Shown here: positions 53,251 through 60,908 of the stretch, in pieces
Layout of the letters: every line of letters begins with the position of its first letter
How positions within the stretch are numbered: the stretch's first letter is position 1
NCBI RefSeq assembly: GCF_016458275.1
Contig: NZ_JAEMHM010000005.1
Span: 124,001-188,000, forward strand
Reading direction: 5' to 3'
From: Geomesophilobacter sediminis
GTDB taxonomy: Bacteria > Desulfobacterota > Desulfuromonadia > Geobacterales > Geobacteraceae
Length of the DNA: 64,000 bases
Notes under the pieces: generated by a model
Database searches by the model: none
What the model saw: only the letters and a program-made list of their open reading frames with translations
What the model was told of the DNA's origin: nothing
Program-made: the position numbers and the translations under genes

Positions 53251-53400
53251 GCTCCACGAAAGGAGGTAGCTTTCCGCCCCGGGGCGAAGGCAGCTGGCTA
53301 AAGCTGCGGGTTCAGGCTTGGTGCCGACCCGAAAAGACCAGATCGGTCACCGGCGACTGTCTCCCGCCCTCCGAGGTGCAATTCAACCGCAACCAAGAAA
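53251..53400 (+). promoter_or_regulatory. Candidate structured 5' leader of the PEP-CTERM gene
   Basis: Consecutive helices: GCTCC-ACGAAA-GGAG(GTAGC) at 53251-53270, CGCCCCGGGGCG at 53276-53287, a perfect GCAGCT-GGCTAA-AGCTGC at 53290-53307, an outer GGGT/ACCC pair enclosing GGC/GCC (53308-53330), and GACC-AGATC-GGTC (53336-53348). The density and order suggest a riboswitch-like or other cis-acting RNA. It does not match the cyclic di-GMP-I core. No known class recognised. Confidence 0.35.
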
Positions 53401-53452
53401 ACCCAATGAAGTACCTGCAATTACCACTGAAATGATCAAAAGGAGAAAGCAC

Positions 53453-54124
53453 ATGAAGAGCATCAAAAAACTGCTGCTGACCGCGGTACTGGCGGTCTCC
53501 CTGACGGCCGGCGCGCAGGCGGCCCACGCCTCGCTCGCGGTCAACTTCGACGCCCCTGCCGACACCTTCACCCAGGATGCCACCGGGAGCACCATCAACC
53601 TCATCGGGTGGAGCTTCACCACGACGAGCGACCTCTTCGTCAACCAGCTCGGCTACTTCGATCTCTACGGCACCGGGTCCGAGGCCCACTCGGTCGCCCT
53701 CTACGACGCCGCCGGGACCCGGCTTGCCTCCGTCACCATCGGCGCGGGCCAGGGGAGCATGAACGGGTACTTCCGCATGGCCGACGTCAGTTCCTTCGTC
53801 ATCGCCGGCGGGAAGAGCTACACCCTCGCCGCCACCGTCGGTTCCGGCAGCTATGCCTACACCGCCGACACGACGGGCACCGAGTTCGGCGGGACCAACA
53901 GCTTCTCCGGCTTGAAGTTCAACAACGTCACCTACCAAGCCGACGCCTTTGACGGCGACAACTCCGCACTCCCCGCGACCTGGACTTCGGCCGCCGGCGT
54001 AGCGGGGGCGGTCGGCACCTTCGGCCCCAACATGGACGCCGCGCCCACCCCGATTCCGGGGGCCATCTACCTTCTCGGCTCCGGCGTCGCTGCCCTGGCC
54101 GGTTTCCGCCGCAAGCAGCAGTAA
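53453..54124 (+). CDS. PEP-CTERM sorted exoprotein
   Basis: The 223-residue protein has a signal peptide (1-27), a strand-rich body of ~170 residues (TINLIGWSFTTTSDLFVNQL, GKSYTLAATVGSG) and the end PIPGAIYLLGSGVAALAGF then RRK. This is a PEP-CTERM sorting signal of the PxPGAxxLLGSG type, recognised by an exosortase and cut in the membrane. No exosortase lies in this window. AAAAGGAG lies 8 nt before the ATG. The next gene starts 30 nt later, so the two are probably cotranscribed. Confidence 0.9.
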   Translation: MKSIKKLLLTAVLAVSLTAGAQAAHASLAVNFDAPADTFTQDATGSTINLIGWSFTTTSDLFVNQLGYFDLYGTGSEAHSVALYDAAGTRLASVTIGAGQGSMNGYFRMADVSSFVIAGGKSYTLAATVGSGSYAYTADTTGTEFGGTNSFSGLKFNNVTYQADAFDGDNSALPATWTSAAGVAGAVGTFGPNMDAAPTPIPGAIYLLGSGVAALAGFRRKQQ

Positions 54125-54154
54125 ACCTCATACCAACGTACTGGGAGAAAAGGA

Positions 54155-57097
54155 ATGAAAGCTAACCGCAAACTAGCCGCGGCAGTTCTCGCCGTTGCCG
54201 TGCTCTCCGCCGGCTCGGCCCTGGCCGCCGAAAAGTGGATGCTCGGCGATTTTCACAACCACACCACGTATACCGACGGCAGCTGGCCGATGAACGACCT
54301 GACCTGCTCGGACGCCACCACCGGGTGCATTGCGTCCACCGCCGTCACCGACACCACGAGCCTCTACAAGAAAGGGACCGGCCCGAGCGCCTTCAGAAAC
54401 GGGCTCGACTTCTTCACCAACTCGGAGCATGGCGGCCTTCGCGCACGCGACGGCTTCGGCAACAATTGGACGACCTACTCCCCCAACCCCGCCCTCGGCG
54501 ATGCCGCCGGGGGACAGATGTGGCGTTGGCAGAGCCTCCTCAAAACGTCCGACCTCCCGGGCTACACCGGCCCGGCCTACCTGGGAGCCTCGGACTGGCT
54601 CGCCGGCATCCGCAGCGCCTACCCGAACAAGGTGGTGATCTCCGGCATGGAGTGGAACGTACCGGGCCACGAGCATGGCAGCACCGGAATCGCATCCAGT
54701 AACGCGAAGGCGATCGCCGAGTTCGAGTACCGCTTCGACAACGCCGACACCGACGGGACCAGCACCACAACGACGGCAACCACCATGGGGTGGAGCGGCA
54801 AGGCCCAGAATTCCGCGTACAACGCTTCCGCACCGGACTTCTCTGCCGTGCTCGGTTTGAACAAACTGCACAACAAGACCATCGACGGCGTCAAGTGGAT
54901 GCAGGCGAACTACCCGGCCACCGGCTACATCATCCCCGCCCACGTCGAGCGGGCCGGGTGCGGCGTGGGGGGCTACTCCATCGCTGCCTTTCGCGACATG
55001 AACGACAACGGCCCCTCGGTCGCCTTCGGCTTCGAAGGGATTCCCGGACACGACAAGGGACCCAACCGCGGCGAATTCGGCGCGGGCGCCTGCGGCGGCG
55101 GCACCTACGGCGGCGCCGGCATCTATGTCGCCCAGGTCGGCGGACTTTGGGACAACCTGCTGGCCGACGGCCGCAGGTTCTTCAACTTCGACAACTCCGA
55201 CTTCCACGATGACGGCACCAACGCCGGGATCGACTTCTGGCCCGGCGAGTACGAGAAGACCTACACCAAGGTGAAGACCGCCCTCCCCACGAGCAGCACC
55301 TTCACCCAGGAAGACGTCATCAACGGCCTGCGCTCCGGCAACTCCTACTCGGTCCACGGCGACCTGATCAACGACCTCGACTACAAGGTCGTCTTCAAGA
55401 CTCCGTTCGGAAACAAGTCGGCCACCATGGGGGAGACCCTCCCGGTGAAAAAGGGGAACAGGGTCACGGTGCAGATCCGCTTCAGGTCGCCGGCCGCCAG
55501 CAACTGCCAGCCCGGCGTCAACGCCTCGGCCGGCTACGTCTGCCAGGCTCCCGCCGTTCATCACGTGCAGCTGATCCAGGGGCGTATCAACCCGACTAAA
55601 GCCGCCAAGTTCCTCGCCGACGGCGTGACCCCCAACCCGGCCTATAACGCCATCGACCCCACCGTCGCCAGCGTGGTCGCGACCTTCGACAACGACCAGA
55701 ACTCCGCCAATCCGAAGTGGACCGTCGATGCCCAAGGTTACGCCACCATGACCTACACCGCCGACGTGCAGGGGGACATGTTCTTCCGTATCCGCGGCAC
55801 CAACCTCGGCTATGACGTCAACGTCACCCGGACGGTCGGTTCGGTGTCCGGAACCGTATACGGCACCGACGCAGCCGGCAACCCGCTCAAGAACACCCCG
55901 GGTCTGAACACCGCCGACGACGCCTGGAACGATCTCTGGTTCTACAGCAACCCGATCTTCGTCAACACCACCGTTCCGACCCAGTTCGTCTACACCTCCG
56001 ATTCCCACTACGGCATCTCCCGTGCGGCAACCGCACCGATTGCCAACGGGGCCATCGCCGCGCAACCGGTCAACAAGGCGCTGGTCGCCACCATCAACGC
56101 CCTGCCGGCAACCGCGCTTCCCTGCGACGGCGGCGTCTTCGCCTGCTCGACCGCGGTCAATTCCATCGACTTCGTCGTCAACACGGGCGACATCGCCAAC
56201 CGGCAGGAAACCGGCATCCAGTCCGCCGCAACGTCCTGGGGGCAGTTCTACGCCGACTACCTCCAGGGGTTGACCGTCAAGGACCGGAACAACGTCAAGG
56301 CCCCGCTCTTCCTCGTTCCCGGTAACCACGACGTCAGCAACGCCATCGGCTACTACAAGGCCATGAGCCCGGCCTTCGACGCCACCTCCTACGTCAACAT
56401 CTACAACCTGATGCTGGGTGGCAGCCTCACCAACGCCGACTTCATCGGCGCGACGCCGAACGCGGCTACCGCAGCGGAAAGCTACGCAGCCCACCGGGTC
56501 TACTACTCCAAAGAGGTCGGCGGCGTCCACTTCGTCTTCCTCGGCATGTGGCCGGATAGCGCCGCCCGCACCTGGATGGAGAGCGACCTGGCCGGCGTCC
56601 CGGCCAACCAGCCGGTCGTCATCTTCACCCACGATCAGCCGGACATCGAGACCAAACACCTGATGAACCCCAACGGCACCCACACCATCAACTCCACCGA
56701 CAAGTTCGAGAACCTGGTGTACGGGGAGAACGGGGGTTATGCCACCGCCGCGACCTCCGGCGGATCCAGTGCGCCCGAGCAGGCCGCGCTGGCAACCTGG
56801 CTCAAAAACCACAAGAACGTCGTCGCCTATTTCCACGGCAACTCGAACTGGAACCAGTTCTACACCTTCGCCGGTCCGAACAACGACGTCAGCCTGAATG
56901 TCTTCCGGGTCGACTCCCCGATGAAGGGAGAGGCTTCCGCAACCGAACCGGCGTCCTCGACCAATGCGAACTACCTGTCTTACCAGGTCGTCTCCGTCGA
57001 TCCCAACGCCACCAGCATGACCGTGCGCCAGTATTTCTGGAACACCAAGCGCTGGGGCGCAGCCAAAACCGTCTCCCTTGCCCCGCGCACCAATTAA
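54155..57097 (+). CDS. Secreted double metallohydrolase: PHP-like domain plus calcineurin-like phosphoesterase
   Basis: The 980-residue protein has a signal peptide (1-24). The N-terminal half carries PHP-type metal motifs: GDFHNHTTYTDG, FFTNSEHGG, GMEWNVPGHEHG, IIPAHVERAG and NFDNSDFHDDG. Residues ~430-600 are strand-rich. The C-terminal ~350 residues form a calcineurin-like phosphoesterase: TSDSHYG, VVNTGDIANR, LVPGNHDVSN, IFTHDQPD and AYFHGNSN. Both active sites look intact. There is no C-terminal anchor. It probably frees phosphate or cuts phosphodiesters outside the inner membrane. GGGAGAAAAGGA precedes the ATG. It follows the PEP-CTERM gene by 30 nt. Confidence 0.88.
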   Translation: MKANRKLAAAVLAVAVLSAGSALAAEKWMLGDFHNHTTYTDGSWPMNDLTCSDATTGCIASTAVTDTTSLYKKGTGPSAFRNGLDFFTNSEHGGLRARDGFGNNWTTYSPNPALGDAAGGQMWRWQSLLKTSDLPGYTGPAYLGASDWLAGIRSAYPNKVVISGMEWNVPGHEHGSTGIASSNAKAIAEFEYRFDNADTDGTSTTTTATTMGWSGKAQNSAYNASAPDFSAVLGLNKLHNKTIDGVKWMQANYPATGYIIPAHVERAGCGVGGYSIAAFRDMNDNGPSVAFGFEGIPGHDKGPNRGEFGAGACGGGTYGGAGIYVAQVGGLWDNLLADGRRFFNFDNSDFHDDGTNAGIDFWPGEYEKTYTKVKTALPTSSTFTQEDVINGLRSGNSYSVHGDLINDLDYKVVFKTPFGNKSATMGETLPVKKGNRVTVQIRFRSPAASNCQPGVNASAGYVCQAPAVHHVQLIQGRINPTKAAKFLADGVTPNPAYNAIDPTVASVVATFDNDQNSANPKWTVDAQGYATMTYTADVQGDMFFRIRGTNLGYDVNVTRTVGSVSGTVYGTDAAGNPLKNTPGLNTADDAWNDLWFYSNPIFVNTTVPTQFVYTSDSHYGISRAATAPIANGAIAAQPVNKALVATINALPATALPCDGGVFACSTAVNSIDFVVNTGDIANRQETGIQSAATSWGQFYADYLQGLTVKDRNNVKAPLFLVPGNHDVSNAIGYYKAMSPAFDATSYVNIYNLMLGGSLTNADFIGATPNAATAAESYAAHRVYYSKEVGGVHFVFLGMWPDSAARTWMESDLAGVPANQPVVIFTHDQPDIETKHLMNPNGTHTINSTDKFENLVYGENGGYATAATSGGSSAPEQAALATWLKNHKNVVAYFHGNSNWNQFYTFAGPNNDVSLNVFRVDSPMKGEASATEPASSTNANYLSYQVVSVDPNATSMTVRQYFWNTKRWGAAKTVSLAPRTN

Positions 57098-57113
57098 GAA
57101 GCCCGGGAGAAAA

Positions 57114-57141
57114 CTCACTGGCAGGCCCCCCTGCCAGTGAG
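57114..57141 (+). terminator. Strong hairpin after the double metallohydrolase gene
   Basis: A 12-bp perfect stem CTCACTGGCAGG/CCTGCCAGTGAG with a 4-nt loop, 16 nt after the stop codon. There is no T-run, so it may rather protect the mRNA end; a true terminator follows at 57228. Confidence 0.55.
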
Positions 57142-57227
57142 CCCCGGGTCCCGGCGGCCACCGCCGATCGGGCCGGTCCGGCAGCTTCGAAGCGGCACCT
57201 GGGGCAAGAAAAGGGGGAAACGAGCAA

Positions 57228-57274
57228 AGGGGAGCGGCTGCTTGGTTTGGAAAGGCAGCCGCTCCCCATTTTTT
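57228..57274 (+). terminator. Intrinsic terminator
   Basis: Stem GGGGAGCGGCTGC/GCAGCCGCTCCCC around the loop TTGGTTTGGAAAG, then ATTTTTT. Same loop core as the terminator at 52323. Confidence 0.85.
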
Positions 57275-57289
57275 GAGCGCCTCAGAAGC

Positions 57290-57342
57290 AAATCCCCCCA
57301 GCGCCCCCCCTTTGTCAAAGGGTGGAGTCGATAGGGGGATTT
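57290..57342. repeat. C-run/G-run interspersed repeat, copy f
   Basis: CAAATCCCCCCAGCGCCCCC, then CCTTTGTCAAAGGG and GGGGGATTTG at the far end, so the copy is flanked by inverted CAAATC ends. Confidence 0.65.
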
Positions 57343-57371
57343 GTCATAGGGGGAGTCGAACGGCCGGACGA

Positions 57372-58307
57372 CTATCCGTGCGGCAGCCCCTGCATCAGCC
57401 AGAGGGTGACCGGGAGGGTCAGAAAGGAGAGGCAGGTCTGGACGGTGATGATGGAGGCCATGCTTTCGTGGTCGCCTCCCATCTGCCGGGAGAGGATGTA
57501 GGCGGTGGGCGCGGTGGGGACGCTGAACAGCAGTATCGCGACGCAAACGGCCATGCCGGTCAGCCCCAGCACCGTCGCGAGCCACCAGGCGGCGGCCGGC
57601 TTGATGACGAACTGGATGACGGAGCTCACCACCAGGGTCTTCCGGTGCTGGACCAGGTTCCCCGCCCGGTACGCGGCGCCGACCGCCAAAAGCCCCAGGG
57701 GAAAGGCGGCCCGGCCACTTAAGGACAGTATCCCGTCCAGGGCCACCGGGAGTTTCAGCCCGGTGGCGTTCAGCCCCACCCCGACGGCGCAGCCGATGAT
57801 CAGGGGGTTGCGCAAAAGGTCGAGGGCGATCTTCCCCGGGGTCGGCCGGGCGCCGCCGGTCACGGTGAGGGAAAAGGCGGTCACGCACAGGACGTTGATC
57901 AAAAGGATCATGAACCCCGCCCCCAACGCCGCCACGAAGAGCCCGTCGGCACCGTAGAGGTTCTCGGCCAGGGCGAGCGCCACGAAGGTGTTGAAACGGA
58001 CCCCCCCCTGGAAGAGCGAGGTGAAGGCCGGACCGTCCAGATCCCGGTTCGACGCCCACCAAAGGAGCACCAGCACCGCGCTCAACAGGATCCCCCCCTC
58101 GACCGTCACCAGGATCTTCAGCCACGGGAGATCGCCGATCTTCTTCCCGGCCAGGTTGTGAATGAGCATGGCCGGCATCAGGAGAAAATAGGTCAGCTTT
58201 TCGGCGGAGGGCCAGAAGGCGGGGGCGAGAAAGTTCGTGCGCTGCAGCAGGAAGCCGGCGAGGATCAGGGCGAGAACCGGGACCAGCGGTTGGGTGACGG
58301 CGGATAT
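57372..58307 (-). CDS. AEC-family transporter with apparent ATA start
   Basis: The 311-residue protein is a 10-helix AEC (auxin efflux carrier/malonate type) permease: QPLVPVLALILAGFLLQR first helix, FWPSAEKLTYFLLMPAMLIHNL, and in the second half PLIIGCAVGVGLNATGLKLP and RAAFPLGLLAVGAAY. Its ligand is probably an organic acid. An in-frame ATG exists at 58178, but starting there would drop the whole first helix. In frame upstream there is no ATG, GTG or TTG up to the stop at 58349. GGAGGAGG (58320-58313) lies 5 nt before an ATA at 58307, just where the family starts. It lies 87 nt after the LysR gene, on the same strand. Confidence 0.82.
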   Translation of the reverse strand: MSAVTQPLVPVLALILAGFLLQRTNFLAPAFWPSAEKLTYFLLMPAMLIHNLAGKKIGDLPWLKILVTVEGGILLSAVLVLLWWASNRDLDGPAFTSLFQGGVRFNTFVALALAENLYGADGLFVAALGAGFMILLINVLCVTAFSLTVTGGARPTPGKIALDLLRNPLIIGCAVGVGLNATGLKLPVALDGILSLSGRAAFPLGLLAVGAAYRAGNLVQHRKTLVVSSVIQFVIKPAAAWWLATVLGLTGMAVCVAILLFSVPTAPTAYILSRQMGGDHESMASIITVQTCLSFLTLPVTLWLMQGLPHG

Positions 58308-58378
58308 GACAGCCTCCTCCAGAAAGAGCGTGGGATGGAACTCACCCTAGCACAGAAGAAGCTGCAATAAAAATTGAT

Positions 58379-58403
58379 AATACTTGATCCATCATCAAGT
58401 ATT
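58379..58403 (-). promoter_or_regulatory. Perfect palindrome over the LysR stop codon (terminator or operator)
   Basis: AATACTTGAT-5 nt-ATCAAGTATT. The TGA stop of the LysR gene lies inside the right arm. On the minus strand a short T-run (ATCAATTTTTATT) follows, so it could end transcription; the TTGAT/ATCAA dyad also fits a LysR-type binding site in front of the transporter gene. Confidence 0.5.
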
Positions 58404-59285
58404 TCTTGAGAGTCCACACGCGCGGCTGAGTTCTTCCAGGAGGAGATCGGTCAGCATCCGGCGCGGCTGCCGGCTTTTCCGGTACAGGCCGACCCGCCGC
58501 ACCAGGGGAGGGTCGCCGAAGGGGATCAGGGTGAAGCGGCGCTGCGCCTCCAGGACCCGCTGCCGGTTCAACGGAACCACGGAGATCCCCAGCCCCTGCT
58601 CCACGAACCCTAAAGCCGCCTCGATGGAGTTCAGCTCCATCACGTCGCGCGGATGGATCCCCCGGGCCATCAGCTGGCCGTCCACCATCGCCCCGGCCCA
58701 AGCGGTCTTGTCGAAGCGGACGAACGGGAAGCGGTCGAAGAGCTCCTCCACCGAAGGCGCCCCGATGCCGGCCGGGGCGGCGACGAAGAAGGGCTCCACG
58801 TCGTACTCGCGCCACTCGGCCCCTTCGGGCACCGCGACCGGGGGCTCGGTGATCAGCGCGGCGTCCAGGTCCCCCTCGTCCACCAGGCGGGAGAGCTCGA
58901 CGGAGAGGGCGCTGTGCAGCCGGACGTTGAGCTCGGGATAGCGGTCGCGCAGCCGACGCAGCACCGGGGGGAGCGGACCGGTGATGACGGTCGGGACCAC
59001 CCCGAGCGCGAGGACCCCGCGCACCATCCCCTCGGGGGTGAGCTCCGCCTTGATCCCGTCGTAGAGCGCCACGATCTCCTGGGCACGCTCCAAGACCTGC
59101 CGCCCGCTTGCGTTGAGCCGGGGGCTCCGTCCGCTTCGCTCGAAGAGGGTGGCGCCGAACTCCTCCTCCATCTTCTTCATCTGCAGGCTCACCGCGGAAT
59201 CGGTAAGGCCGAGCTGTTCCGCGGCGGCGGCGAAGCTCCCCTTGCGGGCGACGGCGATCAGGATGCGCAGGTTTCTCAGGGACAT
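58395..59285 (-). CDS. LysR-family transcription regulator
   Basis: The 296-residue regulator has the N-terminal winged helix (FAAAAEQLGLTDSAVSLQMKK) and a periplasmic-binding-protein-like effector domain (GVLALGVVPTVITGPLPPVL, EAALGFVEQGLGISVVPL). It is the likely regulator of the AEC transporter downstream. Confidence 0.93.
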   Translation of the reverse strand: MSLRNLRILIAVARKGSFAAAAEQLGLTDSAVSLQMKKMEEEFGATLFERSGRSPRLNASGRQVLERAQEIVALYDGIKAELTPEGMVRGVLALGVVPTVITGPLPPVLRRLRDRYPELNVRLHSALSVELSRLVDEGDLDAALITEPPVAVPEGAEWREYDVEPFFVAAPAGIGAPSVEELFDRFPFVRFDKTAWAGAMVDGQLMARGIHPRDVMELNSIEAALGFVEQGLGISVVPLNRQRVLEAQRRFTLIPFGDPPLVRRVGLYRKSRQPRRMLTDLLLEELSRACGLSRNT

Positions 59286-59330
59286 GTAAGGGACCCAATC
59301 GGATTTGCGGAATTGTCCCCCATAGCATTA

Positions 59331-59363
59331 GGGGGAGTTTTCCCCCTTTGGCAAAGGGGGGAG
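59331..59363. repeat. C-run/G-run interspersed repeat, copy g
   Basis: GGGGGAGTTTTCCCCCTTTG followed by GCAAAGGGGGG. Confidence 0.6.
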
Positions 59364-59482
59364 CATGGGCCTTTTGAGGGTGAAGCGGTCGGCTTTCGAG
59401 ATGGCCTATCATCGCCAGATGGGAGGGAATGTCAAGAAAATGTAGGCGCAGGCCCGGTCCCCGGGGGGCCATTCCGGGCAAG

Positions 59483-59515
59483 AAAAAAGGGGCATGGCTC
59501 CGTTGACATGTCCCC
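59483..59515 (-). terminator. Terminator of the hemerythrin gene
   Basis: On the minus strand a GGGG(A)CATG/CATGCCCC stem with one bulged base is followed by TTTTTT. Confidence 0.65.
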
Positions 59516-59593
59516 TACTCAAGCGAGCCCGCCCGTCCCGCACCACGAGGTGCCTTCCGGGGCTCGAATTGTGTCGTCCAATCAGGCCGTACC

Positions 59594-60001
59594 TTAGACG
59601 ATCCCCTTGCTGTTGAAGAAGGGGCCGTACTTCGCGTCATCGCCCTGGATGTGCTTGGCCAGCCAGTTCTTGAGGAACTCCATCACCGAGCTCGAAATCG
59701 GCAGGCTGCTGGAATGAAACTGCTTCTGCACGGCAAGCACCTGGGAGACCAGTTGGTCGTGCTCTTTTTTGTGCCGGTCGAAGTCGGGGAAGTTGTGCTG
59801 TTTCATCAGCAGTTCTTCATCTTTGAAGTGGGTGGCGGTGTACTGGATCAGGTTGTCGAGCACCTTACCCATGACCTCCTTCCCCTTCCCGACCTTCATC
59901 GCTTCGTGCAGATCGTTCACCATGTCGACCAGCTTTTTATGCTGGTCATCGAATTTCTTCACCTTCACACTGAGAGCGCTGGTCCACATAATCAGAGCCA
60001 T
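59594..60001 (-). CDS. Bacteriohemerythrin
   Basis: The 135-residue four-helix protein has the seven diiron ligand positions: FDDQHKKL, THFKDEE, FDRHKKEHDQL and KHIQGDDAKYG. It binds O2 reversibly in the cytoplasm and may carry or buffer oxygen. GGAGG lies 9 nt before the ATG at 60001; a longer open frame upstream lacks homology. A single gene with its own terminator. Confidence 0.94.
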   Translation of the reverse strand: MALIMWTSALSVKVKKFDDQHKKLVDMVNDLHEAMKVGKGKEVMGKVLDNLIQYTATHFKDEELLMKQHNFPDFDRHKKEHDQLVSQVLAVQKQFHSSSLPISSSVMEFLKNWLAKHIQGDDAKYGPFFNSKGIV

Positions 60002-60106
60002 ACCACAAGACCTCCTGCTGGGATTTTCTTCCCCCATCGACAGTTGCCAAGGAGATCTTTAGAAAAAAATTGTAAGGATAGCCCCTACGCACACATGGGT
60101 GCGAAA

Positions 60107-60874
60107 TCATGGAACATAAATCATCTTCCGGGTCATCCCGCCGTCGATGACGAAGTTCTGCCCGGTGACGAAGCCGGCGCCGGGGGAGACCAGGTAGGCG
60201 ACCAGGGCCGCGACGTCCTCCGGGGTCCCCACCCGTCCCACCGGATGCTGGGCGTGGTCCTCGGGACTGAGCTGCGGCTCCCGGCGCTGCTCACGTTTTT
60301 TCCAGGGGTGGACCTCGATCCAGCCGGGGCTGACGCAGTTCACCCGGATCTCGGGCCCAAGGCTCACCGCGAGCGCATGGGTCAGCGCCACGATCCCCCC
60401 CTTGCTCGCCGCGTACGCCTCGGTGTCCGGTTCGGACTGCAGGGCCCGGGTGGACGCGATGTTGACGATGCAGCCGTGCGCCACGCGCAAAAGCGGTACG
60501 GCGTGCTTGGTGCAGAGAAAGACGCCGGTCAGGTTGGTGGTGATGACGCGGTTCCAGCTTTCCAGCTCCAGCCGCTCCACCGGCGCCGCGACCGGGTTCG
60601 CGATCCCGGCGTTGTTCACCAGGACGTCGAGGCGGCCGAACCGGCCGGCGACCCGTTCCAGGAGCAGTTGCACCGAGCCCTCGTCGCCGACGTCCGCGGC
60701 AAAGCCGGTGACCCGGCTCCCCAGTTCCGCGGCGCTTTCTTCCACCGCCTCCCGGTCGAGGTCCGCGATCACCACCTGCATCCCGGCCTTGGCGAAATGC
60801 CGGGCGATCCCCTTGCCGATCCCTTGGGCCCCGCCGGTCACCAGGACGACCGCATCCGAAGTTGTTGAGCTCAT
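60107..60874 (-). CDS. Short-chain dehydrogenase/reductase
   Basis: The 255-residue enzyme has the SDR nucleotide motif [12 protein letters not shown], catalytic Ser and YxxxK ([17 protein letters not shown]), and a C-terminal [14 protein letters not shown]. The Asp after the second strand (VVIADLDRE) indicates NAD(H) preference. The substrate is unknown. The ATG at 60874 follows AGGAG; an ATG seven codons earlier overlaps that site. It begins 35 nt after the PocR kinase gene, on the same strand, so the two may be cotranscribed. Confidence 0.92.
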   Translation of the reverse strand: MSSTTSDAVVLVTGGAQGIGKGIARHFAKAGMQVVIADLDREAVEESAAELGSRVTGFAADVGDEGSVQLLLERVAGRFGRLDVLVNNAGIANPVAAPVERLELESWNRVITTNLTGVFLCTKHAVPLLRVAHGCIVNIASTRALQSEPDTEAYAASKGGIVALTHALAVSLGPEIRVNCVSPGWIEVHPWKKREQRREPQLSPEDHAQHPVGRVGTPEDVAALVAYLVSPGAGFVTGQNFVIDGGMTRKMIYVP

Positions 60875-60908
60875 GGCGTTCTCCTCTCCAGACATTCCCT
60901 CCGAGGTG

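Larger units (their letters stand above)
59286..59593. other. Intergenic region between LysR and hemerythrin genes
   Basis: It holds a C-run/G-run repeat (59331-59363) and the hemerythrin terminator (59483-59515). No coding frame was seen. Confidence 0.5.

Noticed and set aside
53205-53260. Cyclic di-GMP-I core around CCGCAAAGCGACC
   Set aside because: Only the short CGCAAAGC piece fits; the preceding GGCAAACC part and its hairpin are absent.
53290-53330. tRNA-like element (GGGTTCA near a 6-bp stem)
   Set aside because: No acceptor stem or CCA end, and the T-arm spacing is wrong.
54173-57118. Long open frame opposite the double metallohydrolase
   Set aside because: Same effect of high GC in the third codon position; the product is a Gly/Val/Asp-rich artefact.
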